Source: an uncultured Thiotrichaceae bacterium (GTDB lineage: Bacteria > Pseudomonadota > Gammaproteobacteria > Thiotrichales > Thiotrichaceae). Taken from it: DNA of 12,923 nt. Below the pieces are notes generated by a model that worked only from the letters and a program-made list of their open reading frames with translations, was not told the origin of the DNA and searched no databases. The stretch is from NCBI GenBank assembly GCA_938038645.1, contig CALHTA010000242.1, positions 1 to 12,923 of the forward strand. The letters are read 5' to 3'. Positions within the stretch are counted from its first letter, which is position 1. Each line of letters starts with the position of its first letter. Of the stretch, positions 1 to 8,799 are shown one piece after another. The position numbers and the translations under genes are program-made.

Positions 1-1
1 A

Positions 2-1357
2 CGCACGCTTCATGGTCAGGAGCATGATTCAACGTTGTTGTTGTTAGCCCCTAATGACTACGTTTTAAAATATGTGACTAAGCATTATCTGGATCGTGTT
101 ATTCCACTAGTCCGTCAAGTTAAACAAGACGCTAATTTTCAAGTAAAAATCCAAATTGGTAGTGCCGAAGTCAGTATCCCTTCTGTGCCTGTGAGTGAAG
201 TAGCTGACGATCCTGAGCGACAATCTAACACGATTTCTCCTCCTAAGCTCAACGGCTCAGGACAGGTCAATGGCGCTAACAATAAATTAACTACGTCTAG
301 TCCTTCTAATCAAGCTGATGACTCGACGATCTTTGCGAATAATCTTAACCCTGCTTTGACGTTTGATAATTTCGTTGAAGGTAAATCAAACCAGCTGGCA
401 CGAGCATCTGCTATTCAGGTGGGTGAAAACCCTGGCGTCTCTTACAACCCTCTGTTCATCTTTGGTGGAGTTGGTTTGGGTAAGACGCACTTGATGCATG
501 CTGTGGGTAATCATATTAAAGCTCACAATCCAGATGCGAATGTGGTTTACCTGCATTCCGAACGTTTTGTAAACGGTATGGTTTCTGCGCTGCGTCACAA
601 TCGCATGGATGAGTTTAAGAATTATTACCGATCGGTTGATGCGTTGCTGATTGATGACATTCAGTTCTTTGCTAACAAAACCCGAAGCATGGAAGAGTTC
701 TTTCACACCTTTAACGTTTTGTTGGAGTGTCAGAAGCAAATTATCATGACGGGTGACCGATTACCCCGCGAGGTTGAAAACTTAGATGATCGTTTACAGT
801 CTCGATTAGTTTGGGGCTTATCGGTTGAAGTTGAGCCGCCCGATGTAGAAACCCGTGTTGCTATTCTTAGAAAGAAGGTTGAGCATCTTGGTTTAGACAT
901 TCCTAATGATGTTGCTTTCTTTATTGCTCGACGTTTCCGTTCAAACATTCGTGACCTTGAAGGGGCTTTACTTCGAGTGCTGGCGATACTGCGTTTACGT
1001 AATACCACTAATATTACAATGGACTTTGTTCAAGATGCCTTACGCGATCAGCTAGCGGTGATGGATAAGATGGTGACCATCGAAAGTATAAAGAAGTTGG
1101 TGGCTTCCCATTTCAATATTCGCGTTGCTGATCTTGATTCTAAAAGCCGTGCTCGTAATATCACTCGGCCTCGCCAAATGGCGATGGCATTATCTAAAGA
1201 GCTGACGAATCACAGTTTGCCTGAGATTGGTGATAAGTTTGGTGGAAGAGACCATACTACTGTGCTTCATGCGTGTCGAAAGATTCGAGAGCTGGTACAA
1301 TCGGATACCCGCCTTGAAGAGGCACATCGAATATTATCCCGAACCTTGCGTAGCTAA
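2..1357 (+). CDS. dnaA: Chromosomal replication initiator protein DnaA (5' end missing)
   Basis: AAA+ ATPase that binds DnaA boxes at oriC, melts the origin and helps load the replicative helicase. The reading frame is open from base 2, and its first residues (RTLHGQEHD) align with the E. coli stretch after Trp25-Ile26, so roughly 26 N-terminal residues lie outside the window and the real start is not visible. Seen in order: the end of domain I, a Ser/Asn/Pro-rich linker (domain II, about bases 180-330), the Walker A motif GGVGLGKT (464-487), the Walker B motif LLIDDIQFF (about 645-672), the arginine-finger/sensor region, and the C-terminal DNA-binding domain with the signature GGRDHTTVLHACRKI near 1241-1285. 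The visible 451 residues plus the missing part give a normal family length. dnaN follows after 4 bases, so the two genes are almost certainly co-transcribed. No DnaA-box cluster was found in the window, so oriC probably lies upstream. Confidence 0.98.
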   Translation, partial: RTLHGQEHDSTLLLLAPNDYVLKYVTKHYLDRVIPLVRQVKQDANFQVKIQIGSAEVSIPSVPVSEVADDPERQSNTISPPKLNGSGQVNGANNKLTTSSPSNQADDSTIFANNLNPALTFDNFVEGKSNQLARASAIQVGENPGVSYNPLFIFGGVGLGKTHLMHAVGNHIKAHNPDANVVYLHSERFVNGMVSALRHNRMDEFKNYYRSVDALLIDDIQFFANKTRSMEEFFHTFNVLLECQKQIIMTGDRLPREVENLDDRLQSRLVWGLSVEVEPPDVETRVAILRKKVEHLGLDIPNDVAFFIARRFRSNIRDLEGALLRVLAILRLRNTTNITMDFVQDALRDQLAVMDKMVTIESIKKLVASHFNIRVADLDSKSRARNITRPRQMAMALSKELTNHSLPEIGDKFGGRDHTTVLHACRKIRELVQSDTRLEEAHRILSRTLRS

Positions 1358-1361
1358 TAAT

Positions 1362-2474
1362 ATGAAATTCACTGTTGCTAGAGACATCCTTGTTGAGATC
1401 CTAACGAATGTTGTGGGTGCCGTTGACAAGAAACACACGTCTAAGATTTTAGAAAACGTTTTACTCAATGCCTCAGATGGAAAGTTAAGATTGGTGACTA
1501 CTGATCTTGAAATAGAGTTGAGCTCTAGTATCGAAGTGACGATTGAAGAAGAAGGTGTGGTTACCGCACCGGCTCGCAAGTTGCTTGATATCACAAAGGC
1601 ATTGCCTAAAGATTCTTTTATCTCTTTTTCGCTTGATGCTGAAACGGCTCGTATGCTGATTAAAGTGGGTCGTAGTCGTTTTGAACTGGCGACGTTACCC
1701 GCTGAAGATTTCCCAGAGTTGGATGAGATTCCACTGGGTACCACCCTAACGCTTAAAGAAAGTGAGTTTAAGCGCCTGTTAGACAAAACGTCTTTCAGTA
1801 TGGCTAATCAAGATGTTCGTTATTACCTAAACGGTTTGTTGCTGGACATTACTAACGGTCAGATCAATACCGTTTCGACTGACGGGCACCGTTTGGCGCT
1901 ATGCGAACTTAATGACGAAGCTATTAATGTGACAGAGCGAGCCAGCATTATCGTGCCACGTAAGGGTGCGCTTGAGCTTTCTCGTTTGTTAGAGTCTAGT
2001 TCTGATGTCGCGGTTGATATTCAGTTAAGTACTAATCATATCCGGGTTAAGAAAGACAATATTCGATTTACGTCAAAATTGATTGATGGAAAATACCCTG
2101 ACTATCAAGCAGCGGTTCCATCTTCTACGACGATCTCTATTCAACTGGATCGCATGATCTTCAGAGATACCTTGGCTCGTGTTGCGATTCTATCTAATGA
2201 GAAATTTAGAGGCATTCGTTTACGACTCACAGATGGCGTGATGAAGTTAATGTCTAACAATCCTGAGCAGGAAAGTGCTGAGGAAGAGATTGATATTAAT
2301 TACAGTGGCGAAGCCTTTGAGATTGGCTTTAACGTGAGCTACGTTTTGGAAGCGGTTAATCATATGGAAGGTGAGATGATCGATTTCAACTTCACCAGTT
2401 CTGCTGCCAGTGCACTGCTGTCTTCAAATGACGATCCTGGCGTTCGTTATATTGTTATGCCGGTTCGGTTGTAA
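1362..2474 (+). CDS. dnaN: DNA polymerase III beta subunit (sliding clamp)
   Basis: Forms the dimeric ring that tethers DNA polymerase III to DNA and also recruits other polymerases, MutS and Hda-type regulators. The ATG at 1362 gives MKFTVARDILVEIL, the normal N terminus of the family, and a protein of 370 residues (E. coli has 366). The same frame is open further upstream inside dnaA (to 1227), but that extension is unrelated to any clamp and is rejected. Three clamp folds are expected across the length. The C terminus, RYIVMPVRL, matches the family ending. The gene starts 4 bases after the dnaA stop, as in E. coli, with no strong Shine-Dalgarno sequence in the end of dnaA, so translation is probably coupled. 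The 45-base gap to recF holds a run of seven T (2492-2498) without a convincing hairpin, so I expect read-through into recF. Confidence 0.98.
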   Translation: MKFTVARDILVEILTNVVGAVDKKHTSKILENVLLNASDGKLRLVTTDLEIELSSSIEVTIEEEGVVTAPARKLLDITKALPKDSFISFSLDAETARMLIKVGRSRFELATLPAEDFPELDEIPLGTTLTLKESEFKRLLDKTSFSMANQDVRYYLNGLLLDITNGQINTVSTDGHRLALCELNDEAINVTERASIIVPRKGALELSRLLESSSDVAVDIQLSTNHIRVKKDNIRFTSKLIDGKYPDYQAAVPSSTTISIQLDRMIFRDTLARVAILSNEKFRGIRLRLTDGVMKLMSNNPEQESAEEEIDINYSGEAFEIGFNVSYVLEAVNHMEGEMIDFNFTSSAASALLSSNDDPGVRYIVMPVRL

Positions 2475-2519
2475 GCGATTCAATTGATCCCTTTTTTTGT
2501 AGTGAGCTGTCGCTAGTTT

Positions 2520-3605
2520 ATGTTACTCGAACAGCTCACTATTAATAACTGCCGAATTATCCAAACGGCTGAGTTGGATCTCTCTCCTTCAGTCAATCTT
2601 ATCTGTGGTCATAATGGCTCGGGTAAATCCAGTATTCTCGAAGCGGTTTCTATTTTATCTAAGGGCCGCTCCTTTAGAACTTCCCGTATTGCCGATGTTA
2701 TTCGCAGCTCTGAAGAAGCATTGCTGATTCGTGCTCGTAGTGTCGAGGCTGATGAGCAATATACGATTGGCATTGAGCGAAGTAAAAATACCACTCGTAT
2801 TCGCGTGAACCAGCAAGATGTCAATACGCAGGCTGCCCTCAGTCGATACCTTCCCGTGACTATTATCGACCCTAATTCGATTGATCTTGTGACTGGTTCT
2901 CCTTCGTTACGACGTTCTTATGTGGATTGGATCGCTTTCTATTTGTTCCCTGAATTTCATAAGATTTGGCAGAACTATCAGCGCATTTTGAAGCAGCGTA
3001 ACTTGTGTTTACGAGTACCCTCTTATCTTTCTGCTTTGCCGCAATGGACTGATGAGTTGATTAAGTCTCAAACCTTGATTCAGAAGTATCGTGAGCGCGC
3101 TTTAGAGGTTTTGACTCCTCAGCTAACTAAGCTTAGCGAAATGCTCTTAGACGCTCATGTGTTGAATATAAAGTTAACTTCTGGCTTTGCACAGACGATG
3201 GATGATTTGTCATTTGAGGCTCAGAAGGAATTCTATTTAGAGCGTCGTGATAGCGATATTAAATCTGCCCGAACTTTATCAGGATCCCACCGTGCAGATT
3301 TACAGATTTATTTTAATGATCAGCTTGCTCAGCATAGTGCTTCTCGCGGGCAACTAAAGCTCATTGCTATTGCCATGCTGTTAGCTCAGAGTCGTAGCAT
3401 TGACCCAGAAGAAAAGCGTAAAGGCATTATTGCTATTGATGATTTGGCAGCTGAGTTAGATGGTGATAATAAGCAGCGCTTGCTGGATTGTCTTCGTAGT
3501 CTTGAGCAGCAATTGCTTCTGACAACCACTCAGGCTGAACTTATTCCTTTGCATGCTGAGGATCGAATGTTTCACGTGAAACATGGTAATGTGTTACCCG
3601 CCTAA
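2520..3605 (+). CDS. recF: DNA replication and repair protein RecF
   Basis: SMC/ABC-type ATPase that, with RecO and RecR, loads RecA on single-strand gaps at stalled replication forks. The 361-residue protein (E. coli about 357) shows Walker A GHNGSGKS (residues 30-37), the conserved SGSHRADL (254-261), the ABC signature SRGQ (275-278) and Walker B with the catalytic acidic pair IAIDDLAAELD (304-314). All key residues are present. The start at 2520 fits the family N terminus (MLLEQLTINNCR), though no strong Shine-Dalgarno sequence precedes it. Residues 350-355 (MFHVKH) are encoded by DNA that contains a perfect parS palindrome. E. coli RecF has a related MFTVEKG ending, so the peptide fits the family and the site has been fitted into coding DNA. 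It lies in the usual dnaA-dnaN-recF-gyrB order, 72 bases before gyrB. Confidence 0.97.
   Translation: MLLEQLTINNCRIIQTAELDLSPSVNLICGHNGSGKSSILEAVSILSKGRSFRTSRIADVIRSSEEALLIRARSVEADEQYTIGIERSKNTTRIRVNQQDVNTQAALSRYLPVTIIDPNSIDLVTGSPSLRRSYVDWIAFYLFPEFHKIWQNYQRILKQRNLCLRVPSYLSALPQWTDELIKSQTLIQKYRERALEVLTPQLTKLSEMLLDAHVLNIKLTSGFAQTMDDLSFEAQKEFYLERRDSDIKSARTLSGSHRADLQIYFNDQLAQHSASRGQLKLIAIAMLLAQSRSIDPEEKRKGIIAIDDLAAELDGDNKQRLLDCLRSLEQQLLLTTTQAELIPLHAEDRMFHVKHGNVLPA
3568..3583. promoter_or_regulatory. parS: parS centromere-like site (ParB binding site)
   Basis: The 16 bases TGTTTCACGTGAAACA form a perfect palindrome identical to the widely conserved chromosomal parS consensus. parS is where ParB loads and from which it spreads as a CTP-dependent clamp, helping SMC loading and origin segregation. 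The site lies within the 3' end of recF and spells residues 350-355 (MFHVKH). I found no second CACGTG-cored palindrome of this kind in the window. parA and parB are not in the window, so their presence is inferred. A chance perfect match is very unlikely, and the origin-proximal position is the expected one. Confidence 0.93.
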
Positions 3606-3617
3606 AAACAGGCGTTT
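3599..3617 (+). terminator. Possible weak terminator at the recF end
   Basis: CGCCT (3599-3603) and AGGCG (3610-3614) form a 5-bp stem with a 6-base A-rich loop followed by only TTT. It overlaps the recF stop codon. The short stem and T tract make it at best a weak attenuator between recF and gyrB, and it could be chance. Confidence 0.3.
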
Positions 3618-3640
3618 AGCGTGTTCTTCAAGAGACAAAG

Positions 3641-3649
3641 TGGTATAAT
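3641..3649 (+). promoter_or_regulatory. gyrB promoter, extended -10
   Basis: A perfect TATAAT (3644-3649) is preceded by TG one base upstream (TGGTATAAT), making an extended -10 element. No good -35 hexamer is visible about 17 bases upstream, as is usual for extended -10 promoters. The bases after the -10 (CCCGAC) form a GC-rich discriminator, a feature associated with promoters that respond to DNA supercoiling. A start near 3656 would give a leader of about 22 bases that includes the gyrB ribosome binding site AGGT (3668-3670 region). Confidence 0.65.
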
Positions 3650-3665
3650 CCCGACATAATTTTAA

Positions 3666-6086
<2,421 letters not shown>

Positions 6087-6118
6087 CCCGTTCAGGAAGG
6101 AAGGGAGTTATTCTGAGA

Positions 6119-6144
6119 TAGCGATGGTAAATTACAAATCGCTA
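6119..6144. repeat. Near-perfect palindrome upstream of the DUF1287 lipoprotein gene
   Basis: TAGCGAT (6119-6125) and ATCGCTA (6138-6144) are perfect inverted arms. Inside them GTAA (6127-6130) and TTAC (6132-6135) continue the symmetry around a single central A. The element ends at the ribosome binding site AGGGAAG (6144-6150) of the gene starting at 6155, and no T tract follows, so it is not a terminator. It could be a repressor operator or, as RNA, a 7-bp hairpin that limits ribosome access. No regulator can be named. Confidence 0.55.
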
Positions 6145-6154
6145 GGGAAGTACA

Positions 6155-7711
6155 ATGAAAATAAATAATGGATGGAGTGTTGCTGTAGTTACTTCAGTAA
6201 CACTAGTATTGGCAGCGTGTTCAGGGAACCCTGTCGATGATAAAAACGTCGTGCCTAAAACGACAGCCAAAGCGGCAAAAGTTGTAAAGAAAGCCGATGC
6301 GTTTGGTGTAACAACAAAGAAAATTGCCAGTAAAAAACCGGCCGCAACAACAGTGGCAAAGAAACCTAAAGTTATTAAGGTGGCAAAGGCTAACACTAAA
6401 CCTAAAACAAAAACGATTAGCCGAGCGGCTGCGAATGCCAAGAAATTATCGATTGCTTCGTTAGGCAAGGCTAAACGCGTACAGAAAAAAACAAAAGTCG
6501 TTAAAAATCAGATAGTTAAACGCGTTTCTGCTAATACCGAAAGGCGTCGCGGGATTCAGGTAGCTAATTCAACTAGATACAATATGCTTGGATTAGACCG
6601 CTTTACTGGAAGCCAAGGAAATACCGTCCAAGCCAATACCAGATCACCACAGCCAGTTGCGACACGAGCTAAGCAACCTGTCGTTACCCGATCACAACAA
6701 CCTGTAGCGACAAGAGCTAAGCAGCCGATAAAGACCAGAGCGCAGATTCAATTAGCACAAGCTCGACAGCTGCAAGCAAGGCGGCGTGCAGCCGCGCAAC
6801 AAGCTGCTGCGGCTAAGAGAAATAGACCTGTCATCCGCAAGGCAAGCTATAACAGAGCAGTTAAACGCCCTGCTATTGCGCGAATTGATCCAAACGTAAA
6901 GTTCGGTTACGCATTATCTAATGCTGCGATAGAGAGAACTAAGCATCGTGTACGCTATGATGGTGCTTATGTGAAGATTGGCTATCCTTGGGGAGACGTT
7001 CCAAAAACGATGGGTGTATGTACGGATGTTGTCATTCGGGCCTATCGTCGTTTAGGCATCGACTTACAACAAGAAGTGCATAAAGATATAAGCAGTGATT
7101 TTTATGCGTACCCTAATATTGTTAAATGGGGTTTAACTAAGCCAGATCCAAACATTGATCATAGACGTGTTTACAATCTACAGGCATTTTTTAAGCGTCA
7201 TAAAGCGGAATTACCACGCAGCAGAAACCCAAAAAATTATAAGCCAGGCGATTTAGTCACTTGGATGGTTGGGCCTAACTTCCCACACATTGGTGTTGTC
7301 GTTAATAAGCCTTCTAAAGCTGATCCTAACAGGTTGATGATCGCTCACAACATTGGAAACGGTCCTCAAATTGAAGATATTTTATTCCGTTTCCCTATGA
7401 CTGGGCATTATCGCTACACGCCTAAAAATCGTAAGATAAATCCATCGTTAATATACGCAAAGACTCCACCACCGGCTTCAGTAATAAAGAGGCAGCGTAA
7501 TAGAAGTTTAAGTTATGCGGAGTTGTTACAGGCGAGTAAGCTCTTATCAGGTGACACTCAGGCTAGAGTGAAATCCGTCAGTAAGGATTTATTGACGAGC
7601 AATACAAAAGCTAAAAAGCCACAAGAGCGAATTATGCTGGCGCATCTAGATGCCAGTATTTTTGATAGTGCGGGAATTAATCAAGACGCAATTCAGGCTC
7701 TATTAAAGTAA
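6155..7711 (+). CDS. Lipoprotein with a long basic region and a DUF1287 (NlpC/P60-like) domain
   Basis: Predicted outer-membrane lipoprotein of 518 residues with a papain-like domain; the substrate is not known. A signal peptide ends in the lipobox LAAC with Cys22, followed by Ser, which favours sorting to the outer membrane. Residues about 28-250 are Lys/Arg/Ala/Thr-rich and look disordered, with four 8-residue repeats (166-197). The DUF1287 domain spans about 250-425, with landmarks YDGAYVKIGYPWGDVP (from Y268), GVCTDVVIRAYRRLGIDL (C289), DPNIDHRRV, NYKPGDLVTW, FPHIGVVV (H378), AHNIG (H398) and TGHYRY (416-421). C289 and H378 sit where a Cys/His catalytic pair would be, so a peptidoglycan amidase or peptidase role is likely but inferred. 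A tail of about 95 residues follows. Most DUF1287 proteins are near 200 residues, so this one is greatly extended. The ATG at 6155 has an AGGGAAG site 4 bases upstream. It follows gyrB by 68 bases. Confidence 0.85.
   Translation: MKINNGWSVAVVTSVTLVLAACSGNPVDDKNVVPKTTAKAAKVVKKADAFGVTTKKIASKKPAATTVAKKPKVIKVAKANTKPKTKTISRAAANAKKLSIASLGKAKRVQKKTKVVKNQIVKRVSANTERRRGIQVANSTRYNMLGLDRFTGSQGNTVQANTRSPQPVATRAKQPVVTRSQQPVATRAKQPIKTRAQIQLAQARQLQARRRAAAQQAAAAKRNRPVIRKASYNRAVKRPAIARIDPNVKFGYALSNAAIERTKHRVRYDGAYVKIGYPWGDVPKTMGVCTDVVIRAYRRLGIDLQQEVHKDISSDFYAYPNIVKWGLTKPDPNIDHRRVYNLQAFFKRHKAELPRSRNPKNYKPGDLVTWMVGPNFPHIGVVVNKPSKADPNRLMIAHNIGNGPQIEDILFRFPMTGHYRYTPKNRKINPSLIYAKTPPPASVIKRQRNRSLSYAELLQASKLLSGDTQARVKSVSKDLLTSNTKAKKPQERIMLAHLDASIFDSAGINQDAIQALLK
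6650..6745 (+). repeat. Four tandem 24-bp coding repeats in the DUF1287 lipoprotein gene
   Basis: Four consecutive 8-residue units read QPVATRAK, QPVVTRSQ, QPVATRAK and QPIKTRAQ (residues 166-197). Units 1 and 3 are identical as protein but differ at four synonymous positions (CAG/CAA, CCA/CCT, GTT/GTA, CGA/AGA). The repeat is therefore not a fresh duplication, and the peptide pattern seems to have been kept. It is rich in basic residues and Gln-Pro, as expected of an extended linker that may span or bind the cell wall. Confidence 0.8.
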
Positions 7712-7723
7712 AAAGGCAGAATA

Positions 7724-7751
7724 GGCGGCCATCCATCAGCGGGTGGTTGCC
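7724..7751 (+). terminator. Hairpin after the DUF1287 lipoprotein gene, terminator uncertain
   Basis: GGCGGCCATCC (7724-7734) pairs with GGGTGGTTGCC (7741-7751) over 11 positions, three of them G-U in RNA, around the 6-base loop ATCAGC. The stem is strong, but no T tract follows, so intrinsic termination on the + strand is doubtful. It may instead protect the 3' end of the mRNA. It starts 13 bases after the stop codon. Confidence 0.45.
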
Positions 7752-7773
7752 TGAGTTAACTGTTAAGTATAAA
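7747..7773 (+). promoter_or_regulatory. Possible promoter of the small lipoprotein gene
   Basis: TTGCCT (7747-7752) and TATAAA (7768-7773) resemble -35 and -10 boxes, but the 15-base spacer is short and the -35 overlaps the preceding hairpin. The following 55 bases are A-rich and run to the ribosome binding site AAGG (7817-7820). This is a weak prediction. Confidence 0.3.
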
Positions 7774-7827
7774 GTGTCAAAAAAACAACAAAATCATAAA
7801 CAAAGAAAATAATAAAAAGGTTCCTCT

Positions 7828-8388
7828 ATGAAAGGCTCACTATTACCAGTAGTTGCGCTGCTAGCTGCGACATCCATTGGCCTCTATGGCTGTGGTGCTG
7901 ATGAAAATCCATCGCTCTCTGCATTTCTAAGTTTACATAATCAATTTTGCGAAAGCGATATGAAGTCTCGGGAAGAACTGACGGCTGCATTGCAAGCTGA
8001 CAAACGCTTCAAGCCAGCAGTAGGCTTTGTTGGCGTTTATGAAACAAAGATTGATGAGGTAAGTTACGCGGTTTCACCAGAGATTGATGGGTGTACAACG
8101 GATGTGATGGTTAAAAATAACAAAACGGGCAAGTTGTTATTTACCTATGCAGAACTAAATGATGCGTTAGCTGAAAAAGGTTATAAGCCGTTTGGTAAAG
8201 AAACCAAAAGAAAAGATAAAGGTTCTGATTTAAAAGATGTTGTCATCCTAGAAAAAAGCTTTATTGCACCAAATGGTGAAAAGGCAAACCTTGATTACCC
8301 TGCTGATCGTCCAGACCAATATTACATGACTCTATTTGCGAAGAAGTTCGCTAAGGCTGAAAAGTCTTCGGTTAGCATGAACAACTAA
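7828..8388 (+). CDS. Small predicted lipoprotein of unknown function
   Basis: I do not recognise this 186-residue protein. The N terminus is a lipoprotein signal peptide: Lys2, a hydrophobic stretch (about 5-19) and the lipobox LYGC with Cys22. Gly follows the cysteine, so retention in the outer membrane is expected. The mature part has two more cysteines (C41 in NQFCES and C89 in DGCTTD), which could form a disulfide in the periplasm. It also has a Lys-rich stretch near residues 123-138 (KPFGKETKRKDKGSD) and a C-terminal part with FIAPNGEKANLDYPADRPDQYYMTLFAKKF. No transmembrane segment or known catalytic motif is visible. AAGG lies 7 bases before the ATG at 7828. It follows the DUF1287 lipoprotein gene by 116 bases on the same strand, so a shared envelope role is possible but unproven. 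A strong terminator follows. Confidence 0.8.
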   Translation: MKGSLLPVVALLAATSIGLYGCGADENPSLSAFLSLHNQFCESDMKSREELTAALQADKRFKPAVGFVGVYETKIDEVSYAVSPEIDGCTTDVMVKNNKTGKLLFTYAELNDALAEKGYKPFGKETKRKDKGSDLKDVVILEKSFIAPNGEKANLDYPADRPDQYYMTLFAKKFAKAEKSSVSMNN

Positions 8389-8411
8389 CTGAATAAAAAG
8401 TTACAGGCACA

Positions 8412-8440
8412 AAAAAAGGCACCCGATGGGTGCCTTTTTT
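8412..8440. terminator. Bidirectional Rho-independent terminator
   Basis: GGCACCC (8418-8424) and GGGTGCC (8428-8434) form a perfect 7-bp stem with loop GAT. It is flanked by six A (8412-8417) on the left and six T (8435-8440) on the right. Because of the A and T tracts it works in both directions, ending the small lipoprotein gene on + and the L31 gene on -, which converge here. Confidence 0.95.
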
Positions 8441-8456
8441 ACAAGCAACTACAAAC

Positions 8457-8699
8457 TTATCGTTTGAAACGCTTGTTAAACTTGTCTACCTGACCTGCGG
8501 CTGTGTTCAAGCTCTGCTTACCTGTGTAAAAAGGGTGAGACTCGCTTGAAACATCCAATTTGATCAAAGGATACTCATTGCCATCTTCCCATACGATGGT
8601 CTCTTTTGCAGAAACTGTTGAACGCGTTAGGAATGAAAAATCACTCGTAACGTCCTGAAAAACAACTTCTCTATAATCTGGGTGAATACCGGCCTTCAT
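8457..8699 (-). CDS. rpmE2: 50S ribosomal protein L31 type B (zinc-independent form)
   Basis: Ribosomal protein of the large subunit, part of a bridge to the small subunit. The sequence [29 protein letters not shown], the [26 protein letters not shown] block and the ending FNKRF are diagnostic of type B L31. There is no cysteine at all, so this is the C-minus form that does not bind zinc. In several bacteria this form is repressed by Zur and replaces the zinc-binding L31 when zinc is scarce. The start at 8699 gives 80 residues and fits the family. An in-frame TTG at 8714 would add five residues, but those bases hold the ribosome binding site GAGG (9 bases from the ATG). It lies downstream of xerC on the same strand with its own likely promoter in the 100-base gap. 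I saw no Zur-box-like long palindrome there. Confidence 0.96.
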   Translation of the reverse strand: MKAGIHPDYREVVFQDVTSDFSFLTRSTVSAKETIVWEDGNEYPLIKLDVSSESHPFYTGKQSLNTAAGQVDKFNKRFKR

Positions 8700-8743
8700 T
8701 GTGAAGATCCTCAAAATTTGTTGGTTAAATCTAAAGACGCAAA

Positions 8744-8752
8744 ACTATATCA
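8744..8752 (-). promoter_or_regulatory. Likely rpmE2 promoter, extended -10
   Basis: Read on the - strand, TGA directly precedes TATAGT (hexamer at 8749-8744), giving an extended -10 with five of six consensus bases. The -35 region is weak. It lies about 45 bases upstream of the L31 start, in the gap after xerC, so L31 can be transcribed apart from the dapF-xerC genes. Confidence 0.45.
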
Positions 8753-8799
8753 GATAGCTATTGAATAAGAAATAGAATTCTGCTGGTGAAACAGGCTAA

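Noticed and set aside
1227..1361. Upstream extension of the dnaN frame
   Set aside because: These 45 codons overlap the end of dnaA and have no similarity to a clamp; the ATG at 1362 gives the exact family N terminus.
1334..1786. 150-codon open frame on the - strand inside dnaN
   Set aside because: Low-complexity Ser-rich shadow of dnaN with no recognisable motif or ribosome binding site.
2475..2519. T run (2492-2498) between dnaN and recF as a terminator
   Set aside because: The only symmetric sequence before it is the short TCAATTGA, which cannot form a stem with a loop.
6142..6468. Hydrophobic 108-codon open frame on the - strand that looks like a membrane protein
   Set aside because: It is antisense to the Lys/Ala-rich part of the DUF1287 lipoprotein; AAA lysine codons read as TTT phenylalanine on the other strand, which creates the hydrophobic look.
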